From Sphingomonas lacunae (GTDB lineage Bacteria; Pseudomonadota; Alphaproteobacteria; Sphingomonadales; Sphingomonadaceae): a DNA stretch of 64,000 nucleotides. The notes beneath the pieces were generated by a model. The model ran no database searches and had not been told where the DNA came from. It saw only the letters and a list, made by a program, of their open reading frames with translations. Below are positions 44,575-52,318 of the stretch, piece by piece (positions within the stretch are counted from its first letter, which is position 1; every line of letters starts with the position of its first letter). The position numbers and the translations under genes were made by a program. Where the stretch lies: positions 2,046,001-2,110,000 of the forward strand of contig NZ_CP053015.1 of the NCBI RefSeq assembly GCF_012979535.1. The letters are read 5' to 3'.

Positions 44575-45848
44575 TGGCGGCGATCGGACATGTCCCGCTG
44601 GCCGACCAGTTGCGCCCCACCCGTCTTGAGGAGGTGGTCGGACAAGAGCATCTGACCGACGCAGATGGGCCATTGGGCCGCATGGCGGAGACAGGGCGTC
44701 TCTCCTCAATGATTCTGTGGGGCCCACCAGGCTGCGGTAAAACCAGTATTGCCCGTCTGTTGGCAAACGCTTTTGATGTGCGGTTTTCATCACTATCGGC
44801 GGTCTTTTCGGGCGTCGCTGATCTCAAGCGTGCATTTGCAGCTGCTGAAGAAGCCAAGAGTTTTGGCGAACAGACATTGCTTTTCGTGGACGAAATCCAC
44901 CGCTTCAACCGGTCCCAACAGGATGCCTTTCTGCCTGTGGTAGAGGATGGAACAATCATCCTGATAGGTGCGACGACCGAGAATCCCAGTTTTGAAATCA
45001 ATGCAGCCTTGTTGTCGAGAGCCCAGTTGTTGGTCCTTCGCCGACTTGATGAGGCGGCGTTGGAGAGGCTTTTGGCCAAGGCAGAAGCCCATGTTGGCCA
45101 GACCCTGCCGATTGATGAAAATGCGCGCACGACCTTAATTGCCAGCAGTGATGGCGATGGCCGCTTTCTGCTCAATCAGGCAGAGATGCTGTGGAATCTC
45201 TGCGATGACATCCTTGACAGGGATGCGATGTTGCGTCTGCTCCAGCGCCGTGCACCAGTCTATGACAAGGATAGAGACGGGCACTATAATCTGATTTCCG
45301 CTTTGCATAAGGCGATGCGGGGATCCGATCCTGACGCCGCGCTCTATTATCTGGCGCGCATGCTGACGGCAGGGGAAGACCCTTTATATGTGCTAAGACG
45401 CATTACCCGCTTTGCCAGTGAAGACGTTGGATTGGCCGATCCACAGGCTTTGACCCAATGCATGGCCGCCCTTGATGCGTATCGCTTTCTTGGTTCACCG
45501 GAGGGCGAATTGGCTATCGTCCAAGCCTGCCTTTACTGTGCGACGGCACCGAAATCCAATGCCGTCTATGGCGCACAAAAGGCCGCCTGGGCATTGGCCA
45601 AGCAAACTGGGTCACTGCCGCCACCCGTCCATGTGGTTAACGCGCCTACCAAGGCAATGAAGGATCTGGGCATGGGTGTGGGCTATGTCTATGATCATGA
45701 TGCTCCTGACGGGTTCTCAGGTCAGAATTTCTGGCCTGATCGAATTGAACCTCACAAGCTCTATCACCCGGTGGAAAGGGGTCATGAAAAGCGCATTGCT
45801 GAACGATTGGCATGGTGGGCCCAAAGGCGAGTGGCTCAGGGCCGTTGA
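44574..45848 (+). CDS. rarA: Replication-associated recombination protein A (RarA/MgsA)
   Basis: The 424-residue AAA+ protein has PLADQLRPTRLEEVVGQ, Walker A GPPGCGKTSIA, Walker B FVDEIHRFN and the C-terminal tetramerisation domain (GSPEGELAIVQACLYCATAPKSN, in parts). RarA acts at stalled replication forks. The ATG at 44574 overlaps the glycosyltransferase stop. Confidence 0.94.
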   Translation: MAAIGHVPLADQLRPTRLEEVVGQEHLTDADGPLGRMAETGRLSSMILWGPPGCGKTSIARLLANAFDVRFSSLSAVFSGVADLKRAFAAAEEAKSFGEQTLLFVDEIHRFNRSQQDAFLPVVEDGTIILIGATTENPSFEINAALLSRAQLLVLRRLDEAALERLLAKAEAHVGQTLPIDENARTTLIASSDGDGRFLLNQAEMLWNLCDDILDRDAMLRLLQRRAPVYDKDRDGHYNLISALHKAMRGSDPDAALYYLARMLTAGEDPLYVLRRITRFASEDVGLADPQALTQCMAALDAYRFLGSPEGELAIVQACLYCATAPKSNAVYGAQKAAWALAKQTGSLPPPVHVVNAPTKAMKDLGMGVGYVYDHDAPDGFSGQNFWPDRIEPHKLYHPVERGHEKRIAERLAWWAQRRVAQGR

Positions 45849-45920
45849 AATGCCAGCCGGCTCTGGACTTGTCCGTCCCAAACGTTAAATCGCAGTCCTC
45901 TCCATAACAGAAACGTCGCC

Positions 45921-46691
45921 ATGTTCTTTTCCCGTTTCAGACGAAAGAATAACCAGCCCCAGCCAATCCGTCCGCAGGTTCCGGCTGGCCGTCGCATTTA
46001 TGCCATTGGCGACATTCATGGACGCGACGATCTTTTCGAAAAGCTGTTGAACAAGATTGCGGCAGATAGCAACGATCGTGGAGCCGCGGACGTCTCGATC
46101 ATTCTCCTTGGGGATCTGGTCGACCGAGGGCCCCAATCAAAGCAAGTGGTCGAACGAGCCATGACCCTTGCTCGCAGTTGGCCAGATGTGCGCTGCCTGA
46201 TGGGCAATCATGAAGAAGTTTTTCTGGCAGCTCTGGGTGGCGATCCAAAGCTTATGCGCTATTTCGTCCGTATCGGTGGCGCACCGACAATCCATAGCTA
46301 TGGATTGGTCGGTGAGGCCTATGACCAGATGACCTTCGAAGAATTGGCGCAGGCCTTTCCGCCCATGGTTCCTGCGAGCCATGTGGAGTTTTTGTCATCT
46401 GCCGAAGACAAGATCGTTTTGGGTGACTATCTGTTTGTGCACGCCGGTATTCGACCCGGCGTTCCTTTGCATGAGCAGCGCGTTGGAGATCTTCGCTGGA
46501 TTCGGGACGAATTTCTGTCGGACGAACGCGACCATGGCCTGGTCGTTGTCCATGGGCACACCATCTTTCCTGATGTGCAGGAGAATCCCAACCGGATCAG
46601 CATTGATACTGGAGCCTATGGATCCGGTAAATTGACGGCTCTGTGTCTTGAGGGTGATAATCGTTGGTATATTGACACAGCAGACAAGTGA
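45921..46691 (+). CDS. Serine/threonine metallophosphatase family protein
   Basis: The 256-residue protein has the complete metallophosphoesterase set: AIGDIHGRDD, LLGDLVDRGPQS, MGNHEEVFLAAL, VHAGIRPG and VHGHTIF. It resembles bacterial PrpA/ApaH-type phosphatases, with either phosphoprotein or dinucleotide substrates. A short basic leader (FFSRFRRKN) precedes the domain. It converges with the epimerase gene. Confidence 0.9.
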   Translation: MFFSRFRRKNNQPQPIRPQVPAGRRIYAIGDIHGRDDLFEKLLNKIAADSNDRGAADVSIILLGDLVDRGPQSKQVVERAMTLARSWPDVRCLMGNHEEVFLAALGGDPKLMRYFVRIGGAPTIHSYGLVGEAYDQMTFEELAQAFPPMVPASHVEFLSSAEDKIVLGDYLFVHAGIRPGVPLHEQRVGDLRWIRDEFLSDERDHGLVVVHGHTIFPDVQENPNRISIDTGAYGSGKLTALCLEGDNRWYIDTADK

Positions 46692-46729
46692 GGCCTCCAA
46701 GCGTGCCGCTGCTGCAAACAATGGCACCT

Positions 46730-47734
46730 TTAGCCGATCCCATGATAGGATTTGTACCAGTCAACGAATTTCGGCACCCCTACGTCGATTGAGGTGGTTG
46801 GCGCATAACCAAGATCCGACTGGATGGCGTCAATATCAGCAAAGGTTTCTGGCACATCGCCCGGTTGCATTGGCAAGAATTGCCGATCTGCTTTCTGCCC
46901 GCACGACTGTTCGATGATGTCGATCAACCGCATCAACTCTTCCGAACGATGGTTGCCAATATTGTATAGCCGGTGGGGTTTCTGGCTTCCGCCCGCCTTG
47001 ACCAACCCGTCATCGGGTGGCGGATTGTCCAGGCAAGCTATGATCCCAGACACGATATCATCGATGTATGTGAAATCCCGACGCATGTTGCCGTGATTGA
47101 ACACCTCGATTGGCTCGCCAGCGAGTATCTTGCGGGTGAATATCCACATGGCCATGTCTGGGCGACCCCATGGGCCATAAACAGTGAAAAAGCGGAGGCC
47201 AGTTTGCGGTAACCGATACAGATGGGCGTAGGTTTCGCTCATCAGTTCGTCTGCCTTTTTCGTGGCCGCGTATAGCGAGAGGGGGTGATCAACCCGGTCT
47301 GAGACACTGAAAGGAAGCTGGGTGTTACCACCATAGACAGACGAGGAGGAGGCGTAGACGAAGTGGCTGACTCCGCGATGGCGTGCGACCTCCAGCATGT
47401 TGAGGTGTCCAACCAGATTGGATTGGACATAAGCGTGCGGATTCTCAATTGAATAGCGGACTCCAGCCTGCGCTCCGAGGTGGATGATCCGGTCAAACTG
47501 CAAGTGTTTCAGGGACTTGTCCAGTTCAGCCATGTCGGAAAAGTCAATCTGTATGAAGGTGAAGCGGTCGCCACCAATGTCCTGGAGCCGAGCCAGCCGA
47601 TCCTTCTTCAACTGGACGCTGTAATAGTCGTTGAGACTGTCTATGCCGATGACTCTGTCACCGCGTTCTAGCAATTGTAACGCTAGGGTCATTCCAATGA
47701 ATCCGGCGGCGCCGGTAATCAAATGTTCGGTCAT
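46730..47734 (-). CDS. UDP-sugar 4-epimerase (UDP-glucuronate type)
   Basis: The 334-residue SDR protein has the NAD motif TGAAGFIGM, the serine pocket SSSSVYGGN, catalytic YAATKKADELMSE, and R-x-FTVYGPWGRPDMA. This is the pattern of UDP-glucuronate 4-epimerases such as LpsL/CapI, which make UDP-galacturonate for surface polysaccharide. The start at 47734 is chosen over a frame extending to 47770. It follows a nucleotide-sugar dehydrogenase gene by 23 bases, so the two probably act in sequence on one UDP-sugar path. Confidence 0.88.
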   Translation of the reverse strand: MTEHLITGAAGFIGMTLALQLLERGDRVIGIDSLNDYYSVQLKKDRLARLQDIGGDRFTFIQIDFSDMAELDKSLKHLQFDRIIHLGAQAGVRYSIENPHAYVQSNLVGHLNMLEVARHRGVSHFVYASSSSVYGGNTQLPFSVSDRVDHPLSLYAATKKADELMSETYAHLYRLPQTGLRFFTVYGPWGRPDMAMWIFTRKILAGEPIEVFNHGNMRRDFTYIDDIVSGIIACLDNPPPDDGLVKAGGSQKPHRLYNIGNHRSEELMRLIDIIEQSCGQKADRQFLPMQPGDVPETFADIDAIQSDLGYAPTTSIDVGVPKFVDWYKSYHGIG

Positions 47735-47757
47735 TTTTAAAGTCCGTCCGGATTTGA

Positions 47758-49032
47758 TCAAAGGTGCCACACGCGGCAGGGGAAGTCATCGGCGCTCCTC
47801 CCGAGGCCATTTTTCAAGTCTGCAAGAATGCCGCGTTCTGCAACCAGTCCAGCGAGAACACCGCCATCCATTTCCATATATTCTTGGTGGGGGACAGCCA
47901 AGACAACCAGATCGTACTGGCAGTCAAAAGCTTTTTTGCATAACGACAGGCCATATTCATGCATGGCTTCTGCCGCATCGGCATGCGGATCATGAACTTT
48001 TACAGTGTGACCGCGCTTGACCAAGCCGGCAATCAAATCGGCAACCTTGCTGTTTCGCAAGTCCGGTACGTTTTCCTTGAAGGTCAGGCCGAGGATGAGG
48101 ACGCTTCCTGGCCGATTGTCGCGTGCTGCGTGAAGGCGGTCGGCGATCCATTCGGCCATGCCGTCATTGATTGAGCGCCCTGATAGAATGACACGCGGAT
48201 TATGGCCCAATTGTTCGGCCCGATGGCTCAAATAGAATGGGTCAACGCCGATGCAATGCCCGCCAACGAGGCCAGGCGAGAAGTTGAGGAAGTTCCACTT
48301 TGTGCCTGCAGCTTCCAAGACGTCCCAGATGGATAAGCCCATGCTGCCGAAAATCTGGGCAATTTCGTTCATGAATGCGATGTTGATGTCGCGCTGTGCA
48401 TTCTCGATAACCTTGGCGGCTTCCGCAGCGCGGATAGAGGCGGCGCGAAACACTCCGCCGCTTGTGACTGCGCCATAGAGGTCTGAGATTTTGTCGAGCA
48501 CTTCTGGTGTCTGACCGGAGACGACCTTCGTGATCTTGTCGATAGTGTGTTCTCGGTCCCCTGGGTTGATACGTTCCGGGGAATAGCCAAGGAAGAAGTC
48601 TTCGCCGCATACCAGTCCGGAGATAGCAGCCAATTCAGGAGCACAAATTTCTTCGGTGACCCCAGGATACACGGTGCTTTCAAAAATGACGATGGGCTTG
48701 CGCCTTCCGTCGAGCATCCTACCAACCGTGCGTGATGCGGCGACGACCAATGACAGGTCGGGCTTGTTGTGTGCATCGATCGGTGTGGGCACTGTCACAA
48801 TGTAGAAATCGGCCGGTGGACAGTCGTCGGGATTGGCTGTCACGTGGAGGCTGCTCGCGGTCATCCGTGCAGTATCGATTTCACCGGTACGGTCAAACCC
48901 GGCTTGGAGTTCGCTAATGCGGGTGGCGCTGATATCGACCCCCCAACAATCAAATTTGGTCGCCAATGCGACAGCGAGGGGCAGGCCGACATAGCCAAGG
49001 CCAATTACGACGATAGTGGGACGTGAATCCAC
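47758..49032 (-). CDS. Nucleotide-sugar dehydrogenase, TviB-like
   Basis: The 424-residue protein has the Rossmann start IVVIGLGYVGLPLAVALA, the middle domain with ESTVYPGVTEEIC, and the catalytic cysteine in GGHCIGVDPFYL. It oxidises the C6 hydroxyl of a UDP-sugar to a uronic acid and resembles the Vi-antigen enzyme TviB (UDP-GlcNAc dehydrogenase). A GTG at 49032 with GGAG eight bases before it is my preferred start; an ATG at 49062 is possible. It precedes the 4-epimerase in the same direction, as tviB precedes tviC in Vi clusters. Confidence 0.87.
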   Translation of the reverse strand: MDSRPTIVVIGLGYVGLPLAVALATKFDCWGVDISATRISELQAGFDRTGEIDTARMTASSLHVTANPDDCPPADFYIVTVPTPIDAHNKPDLSLVVAASRTVGRMLDGRRKPIVIFESTVYPGVTEEICAPELAAISGLVCGEDFFLGYSPERINPGDREHTIDKITKVVSGQTPEVLDKISDLYGAVTSGGVFRAASIRAAEAAKVIENAQRDINIAFMNEIAQIFGSMGLSIWDVLEAAGTKWNFLNFSPGLVGGHCIGVDPFYLSHRAEQLGHNPRVILSGRSINDGMAEWIADRLHAARDNRPGSVLILGLTFKENVPDLRNSKVADLIAGLVKRGHTVKVHDPHADAAEAMHEYGLSLCKKAFDCQYDLVVLAVPHQEYMEMDGGVLAGLVAERGILADLKNGLGRSADDFPCRVWHL

Positions 49033-49122
49033 GCAATTTACTCCAGTTTCGTTCGGCCTCATTCGCTGTTCTAAGCCTGCTTTGCTTAGACGGAGTTAAT
49101 GGCGAGACCGATCTGGAGTGGG

Positions 49123-50424
49123 CTAGAGAATGAATTTGCTCAGGTCGGTATCGCGAGCAATCGATGAGAGTTGCTTTTCGACATAGTTCGCGTCGATCAG
49201 CACCGTCTCTCCCTTGCGGTCCTCTGCGTCGAAGCTGATGTCCTCGAGCAAGCGTTCCATCACTGTCTGGAGGCGACGCGCGCCGATGTTTTCGACGGTG
49301 CGGTTCACTTCGGCGGCGATTCCGGCCAACCGCGCGATGGCGTCGGGGGCTATGCTGATGGTTACCCCTTCGGTGCCAAGCAGCGCGACATATTGCTGGG
49401 GTAGCGATGCCTTCGTTTCGGTGAGGATGCGGATGAAATCCTGTTCGGTCAGTGCGGCGAGCTCGACGCGGATCGGCAGGCGGCCCTGCAGTTCGGGAAG
49501 CAGATCGCTCGGCTTGGCGACGTGGAACGCCCCTGAGGCGATGAACAAGATGTGATCTGTCTTGAGCGGGCCATATTTGGTGGCAACCGTAGTGCCCTCG
49601 ATCAGCGGCAGCAGGTCGCGCTGCACGCCTTCGCGGCTGACCGAGCCGCCTCGGACATCGCTGACGGCGATCTTGTCGATCTCGTCGAGGAAGACGATGC
49701 CATTGGCTTCGGCGTCGGCGAGGGCGACGCGGGCGACATCGTCCTGGTCGAGGCGCTTGTCCTGTTCCTCCTCGACAAGGCGGGTCCAGGCGTCGCGCAC
49801 CTTGAGCTTGCGGCGCTTCTTAGGGGCGCCATTGCCGAACGCTTTGCCGAACATCTCACCGATGTTGATCATGCCGACATTGCCGCCGCCGGGGATTTCG
49901 AATGCGGCCTGCGGTGCCTCGCTCACCTCTATCTCGATTTCGGCGCTGTCGAGCGCGCCTTCCTCGAAGCGCTGGCGGAAGCTGGCGCGCGTGGCTTCGC
50001 TCGATTCCTTGCCGGTGAGCGCGTCGAGCAGGCGGTCCATCGCGGCGGCGGTGGCGGCATCGCGCACGGCTTCGCGGCGGCGATCCTTTTCGAGGCGCAC
50101 GGCCTCCTCAACCAGATCGCGGGCGATTTGTTCGACATCGCGGCCGACATAGCCAACTTCGGTGAACTTGGTCGCTTCGACCTTCACAAAGGGCGCGTCG
50201 GCGAGCTTGGCGAGGCGGCGGCTGATCTCTGTCTTGCCGCAGCCGGTGGGGCCGATCATCAGGATATTCTTGGGCGTCACCTCGTCGCGCAGGTCGGGGC
50301 CGAGCTGTTGGCGGCGCCAGCGGTTGCGCAAGGCGACGGCGACGGCGCGTTTGGCATCGCGCTGGCCGATGATGTGCTGGTCGAGGGCGGCGACAATGGC
50401 CTTTGGGGTCAAATCAGGGTTCAT
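49123..50424 (-). CDS. hslU: ATP-dependent protease ATPase subunit HslU
   Basis: HslU unfolds substrates for the HslV peptidase. The 433-residue AAA+ protein has [16 protein letters not shown], Walker [11 protein letters not shown], Walker [11 protein letters not shown], the pore loop AEVGYVGRD variant (TEVGYVGRD), and the C-terminal [15 protein letters not shown] type end that docks into HslV. It follows hslV by 60 bases in the same direction. Confidence 0.97.
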   Translation of the reverse strand: MNPDLTPKAIVAALDQHIIGQRDAKRAVAVALRNRWRRQQLGPDLRDEVTPKNILMIGPTGCGKTEISRRLAKLADAPFVKVEATKFTEVGYVGRDVEQIARDLVEEAVRLEKDRRREAVRDAATAAAMDRLLDALTGKESSEATRASFRQRFEEGALDSAEIEIEVSEAPQAAFEIPGGGNVGMINIGEMFGKAFGNGAPKKRRKLKVRDAWTRLVEEEQDKRLDQDDVARVALADAEANGIVFLDEIDKIAVSDVRGGSVSREGVQRDLLPLIEGTTVATKYGPLKTDHILFIASGAFHVAKPSDLLPELQGRLPIRVELAALTEQDFIRILTETKASLPQQYVALLGTEGVTISIAPDAIARLAGIAAEVNRTVENIGARRLQTVMERLLEDISFDAEDRKGETVLIDANYVEKQLSSIARDTDLSKFIL

Positions 50425-50484
50425 ATCCGGTCCGAAACAGAAGGCGAGATAGAGCGACCAAACGCCCTATGCAAAAGCAAAACA

Positions 50485-51060
50485 TCAAGCAATATCAATG
50501 ACTTCCAGCGTCAGCTGGTCGTTAGTGAAGACACAGATGTCCGCCGCCACCGCCATCGCCCGCCGCGCCAGTTTTTCCGCGTCCCCTTCATAGCCCACCA
50601 GAGCCCGCGCGGCGCTCAACGCATAGTTGCCGCCCGAGCCGATGGCGGTCACCCCGCCCTCAGGCTCGAGCACATCGCCATTGCCGGTCAGCACCAGCGT
50701 CACCTCCCGGTCGGCGACGATCATCATCGCCTCCAGATTGCGCAGGAACTTGTCGGTCCGCCAGTCCTTGGCCAGCTCCACCGCGGCGCGCAGCAACTGC
50801 CCGTTGTGCGTCTCCAGCCGCCGCTCCAGCCGCTCGAACAGGGTGAAGGCATCCGCCGTCGCCCCCGCAAAGCCCGCGATCACCGAGCCATCATGCAGCC
50901 GCCGCACCTTGCGCGCATTGGACTTCATCACGGTATTGCCCATCGACACCTGCCCATCACCAATGATGACGACGCGGCCGGGCGTGCGGACGGACAGGAT
51001 GGTGGTGCCATGCCAGGGCGAGGCGCCGTGCGAGGCGCTGGGCTGATGCTGTTCACTCAT
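50485..51060 (-). CDS. hslV: ATP-dependent protease peptidase subunit HslV
   Basis: HslV is the proteasome-like peptidase. The catalytic N-terminal threonine is the first of GTTILSVRT, here behind a prosequence of about 18 residues ending in WHG that must be removed. [20 protein letters not shown] and [13 protein letters not shown] follow. The ATG at 51060 is the only start in frame after a heat-shock-like promoter; there is no ribosome-binding site before it. The total is 191 residues. Confidence 0.96.
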   Translation of the reverse strand: MSEQHQPSASHGASPWHGTTILSVRTPGRVVIIGDGQVSMGNTVMKSNARKVRRLHDGSVIAGFAGATADAFTLFERLERRLETHNGQLLRAAVELAKDWRTDKFLRNLEAMMIVADREVTLVLTGNGDVLEPEGGVTAIGSGGNYALSAARALVGYEGDAEKLARRAMAVAADICVFTNDQLTLEVIDIA

Positions 51061-51068
51061 GCCGCGCG

Positions 51069-51097
51069 ATATGGGCGAGCGCGGGGGAGGGTGCAAG
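51069..51097 (-). promoter_or_regulatory. Possible heat-shock (sigma-32) promoter of hslVU
   Basis: On the minus strand CTTGCA (51097-51092) and CCATAT (51074-51069, within CCCATAT) are 17 bases apart, the same spacing as in front of lon. The -10 box ends only eight bases before the hslV ATG, so the mRNA would start at or next to the start codon. Confidence 0.55.
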
Positions 51098-51118
51098 GGT
51101 TTGGCGGGGGGAGGGGGA

Positions 51119-51150
51119 TCTCACACAAAGACGCGAAGGCACGAAGGGGG
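51119..51150. repeat. Direct repeat, copy 1
   Basis: A 32-base sequence (51119-51150) recurs at 51644-51675. The last 21 bases are identical (GACGCGAAGGCACGAAGGGG plus one G) and the first eight too (TCTCACAC); only two of the three bases between them differ. The two copies bracket the gene at 51259-51621. Copy 1 carries an extra GCACGAAGGGG unit after it. Confidence 0.75.
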
Positions 51151-51258
51151 GCACGAAGGGGGGCGGCCCGTGGCAGGCCGATCCCGGTCGGCTTGAACAC
51201 TATTCACCCTGTTGATAGCCTGTCGCCCATAGTGACGGGCCAGAACAGGGAATGCGCC

Positions 51259-51621
51259 ATGGAAAGCGGAAAGCCATCCATTCATGACGAAATTCGCGAA
51301 GTGAATGATCTGCATAAACAAGGGGTTATCAACGACAAGACCCGAGAAGAGCTGGTTGCGATGGCGATTGAGGGTGATTCTTATTCTGCCAACAACAATG
51401 CCCGGCAATTGGGCGAGGTGGCGGGATGGCTGATTGTCCTGTTCATCTTTTTCCTTGTCGGCACGGCGGTGTTGGACCTGCGCTGGGACAAGGCCCTTCT
51501 TGCCGCAATCGTTGTGACCGGTGGGGGCGCAGCGGCGTCCGGCGGATGGGGCTGGCTGCGCAACCAGTTTGACGAGGCCAAGCGCCGCGCGCGTTTCCGG
51601 AAGCACCAGTCGGGCCAGTGA
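51259..51621 (+). CDS. Small SHOCT-like membrane protein
   Basis: The 120-residue protein starts at an ATG with AGGGA upstream. A short helical part (SIHDEIREVNDLHKQGVIND, then KTREELVAMA) resembles a SHOCT-type module, a short oligomerising domain. Two hydrophobic segments follow (about residues 55-70 and 78-92) and a basic C-terminal helix (RNQFDEAKRRARFRKHQ). I do not know a function. It lies between two direct repeats and next to hslVU on the other strand. Confidence 0.65.
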   Translation: MESGKPSIHDEIREVNDLHKQGVINDKTREELVAMAIEGDSYSANNNARQLGEVAGWLIVLFIFFLVGTAVLDLRWDKALLAAIVVTGGGAAASGGWGWLRNQFDEAKRRARFRKHQSGQ

Positions 51622-51643
51622 GCGGCGCGTCGCGCACACACAT

Positions 51644-51675
51644 TCTCACACTAGGACGCGAAGGCACGAAGGGGG
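51644..51675. repeat. Direct repeat, copy 2
   Basis: The second copy of the 32-base repeat that also occurs at 51119-51150. It lies 22 bases after the stop of the SHOCT-like gene and runs straight into the palindromic element at 51682. Confidence 0.75.
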
Positions 51676-51681
51676 AGAGGT

Positions 51682-51737
51682 GCCCCTCCGTCAGCCCTGC
51701 GGGCTGCCACCTCCCCATCGCAAGTCGATGGGGAGGG
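51682..51737. repeat. Palindromic intergenic element (partial copy)
   Basis: The element contains GCCCCTCCGTCAGCC, a small stem, GCTGCCACCTCCCC and a closing palindrome around 51712-51736 with CCTCCCCATCG against CGATGGGGAGG. The same modules occur in the larger element at 53516-53655 within the methyltransferase gene. This GC-rich layout is seen as a dispersed repeat in sphingomonad genomes. Confidence 0.7.
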
Positions 51738-51808
51738 TATTCAAGAGGGATTGGCCCATCATGAGTTGATGGGGAGGGAAGGGAGTCGCGCCAAGCCGCC
51801 AAGAGGTT

Positions 51809-52204
51809 TCACCCGCGCATCAGGGGGGCGTGGCGAACGGTCCATGCCTCCCCCAAGGCGGCGCGGAGCCGTTCGGCGAGGGCTTCGCCGCGCCGGTCGA
51901 AATGATCATGGGGATAGTCGGGCGAAAATTCGGGCGGCCCCTCTTCTCGGCTGTGCCAGCGGGCAATGTTCCAACTGTCATCATAGTCGGCCTGCCAGCG
52001 CCCTATGTCCTGCGCCAGGGCAAAGGGGATGGGCAAATGCTCCGGCATCCCTGACATGCCGCTGCCGTCCCACAGGCCGGTGGCACAGATGTCCAACCAC
52101 AGGGTGACGGTGCGGTCGTCGGGCGTTTCGCCCCATGGCCCGGCGTGCGCGTCGAGCGGGTCTGGCCGGCAGTGACAGGGGCGGATGGTGATGCGGGGTG
52201 GCAT
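51809..52204 (-). CDS. Hypothetical protein, divergent from the methyltransferase
   Basis: From the ATG at 52204 (AGGGA eight bases upstream) the protein has 131 residues. It is acidic and rich in Trp, Asp and Pro, with segments such as [38 protein letters not shown] and the C-terminal [16 protein letters not shown]. No signal peptide or membrane helix is present and I do not recognise a family. It shares a 114-base promoter region containing three 21-bp repeats with the divergent methyltransferase gene, so joint control is likely. The open frame further upstream is a shadow of the methyltransferase. Confidence 0.6.
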   Translation of the reverse strand: MPPRITIRPCHCRPDPLDAHAGPWGETPDDRTVTLWLDICATGLWDGSGMSGMPEHLPIPFALAQDIGRWQADYDDSWNIARWHSREEGPPEFSPDYPHDHFDRRGEALAERLRAALGEAWTVRHAPLMRG

Positions 52205-52219
52205 GTCGGTTCCCTGTCG

Positions 52220-52282
52220 GGGCCATTGCCCACACTTTGCGGGCCATTGCCCGGTCAATATGGGCAATTGCCCACATTCGCG
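52220..52282. repeat. Three tandem 21-bp repeats between divergent genes (likely operator)
   Basis: The units start at 52220, 52241 and 52262, exactly 21 bases apart. Each begins with a 12-base palindrome-like core: GGGCCATTGCCC twice, then GGGCAATTGCCC, the last a perfect palindrome. Units one and three also share the ACA following the core. A 21-base step is two turns of DNA, so bound dimers would line up on one face. A further inverted repeat, GCGGGA and TCCCGC, lies at 52289-52304 before the methyltransferase start. Confidence 0.8.
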
Positions 52283-52318
52283 CTTGGTGCGGGACAAATC
52301 CCGCATTACCACTGTCTC

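Noticed and set aside
49552-51258. Long plus-strand open frame (689 codons to 51621) across hslU and hslV
   Set aside because: It is antisense to two certain genes, hslU and hslV, and has no family motifs. Only its last 120 codons coincide with the separate gene at 51259, which has its own start and ribosome-binding site.
51119-51780. CRISPR-like reading of the repeats in this stretch
   Set aside because: There are only two copies of the 32-base repeat, far apart with a gene between, and no spacers or cas genes anywhere in the window.
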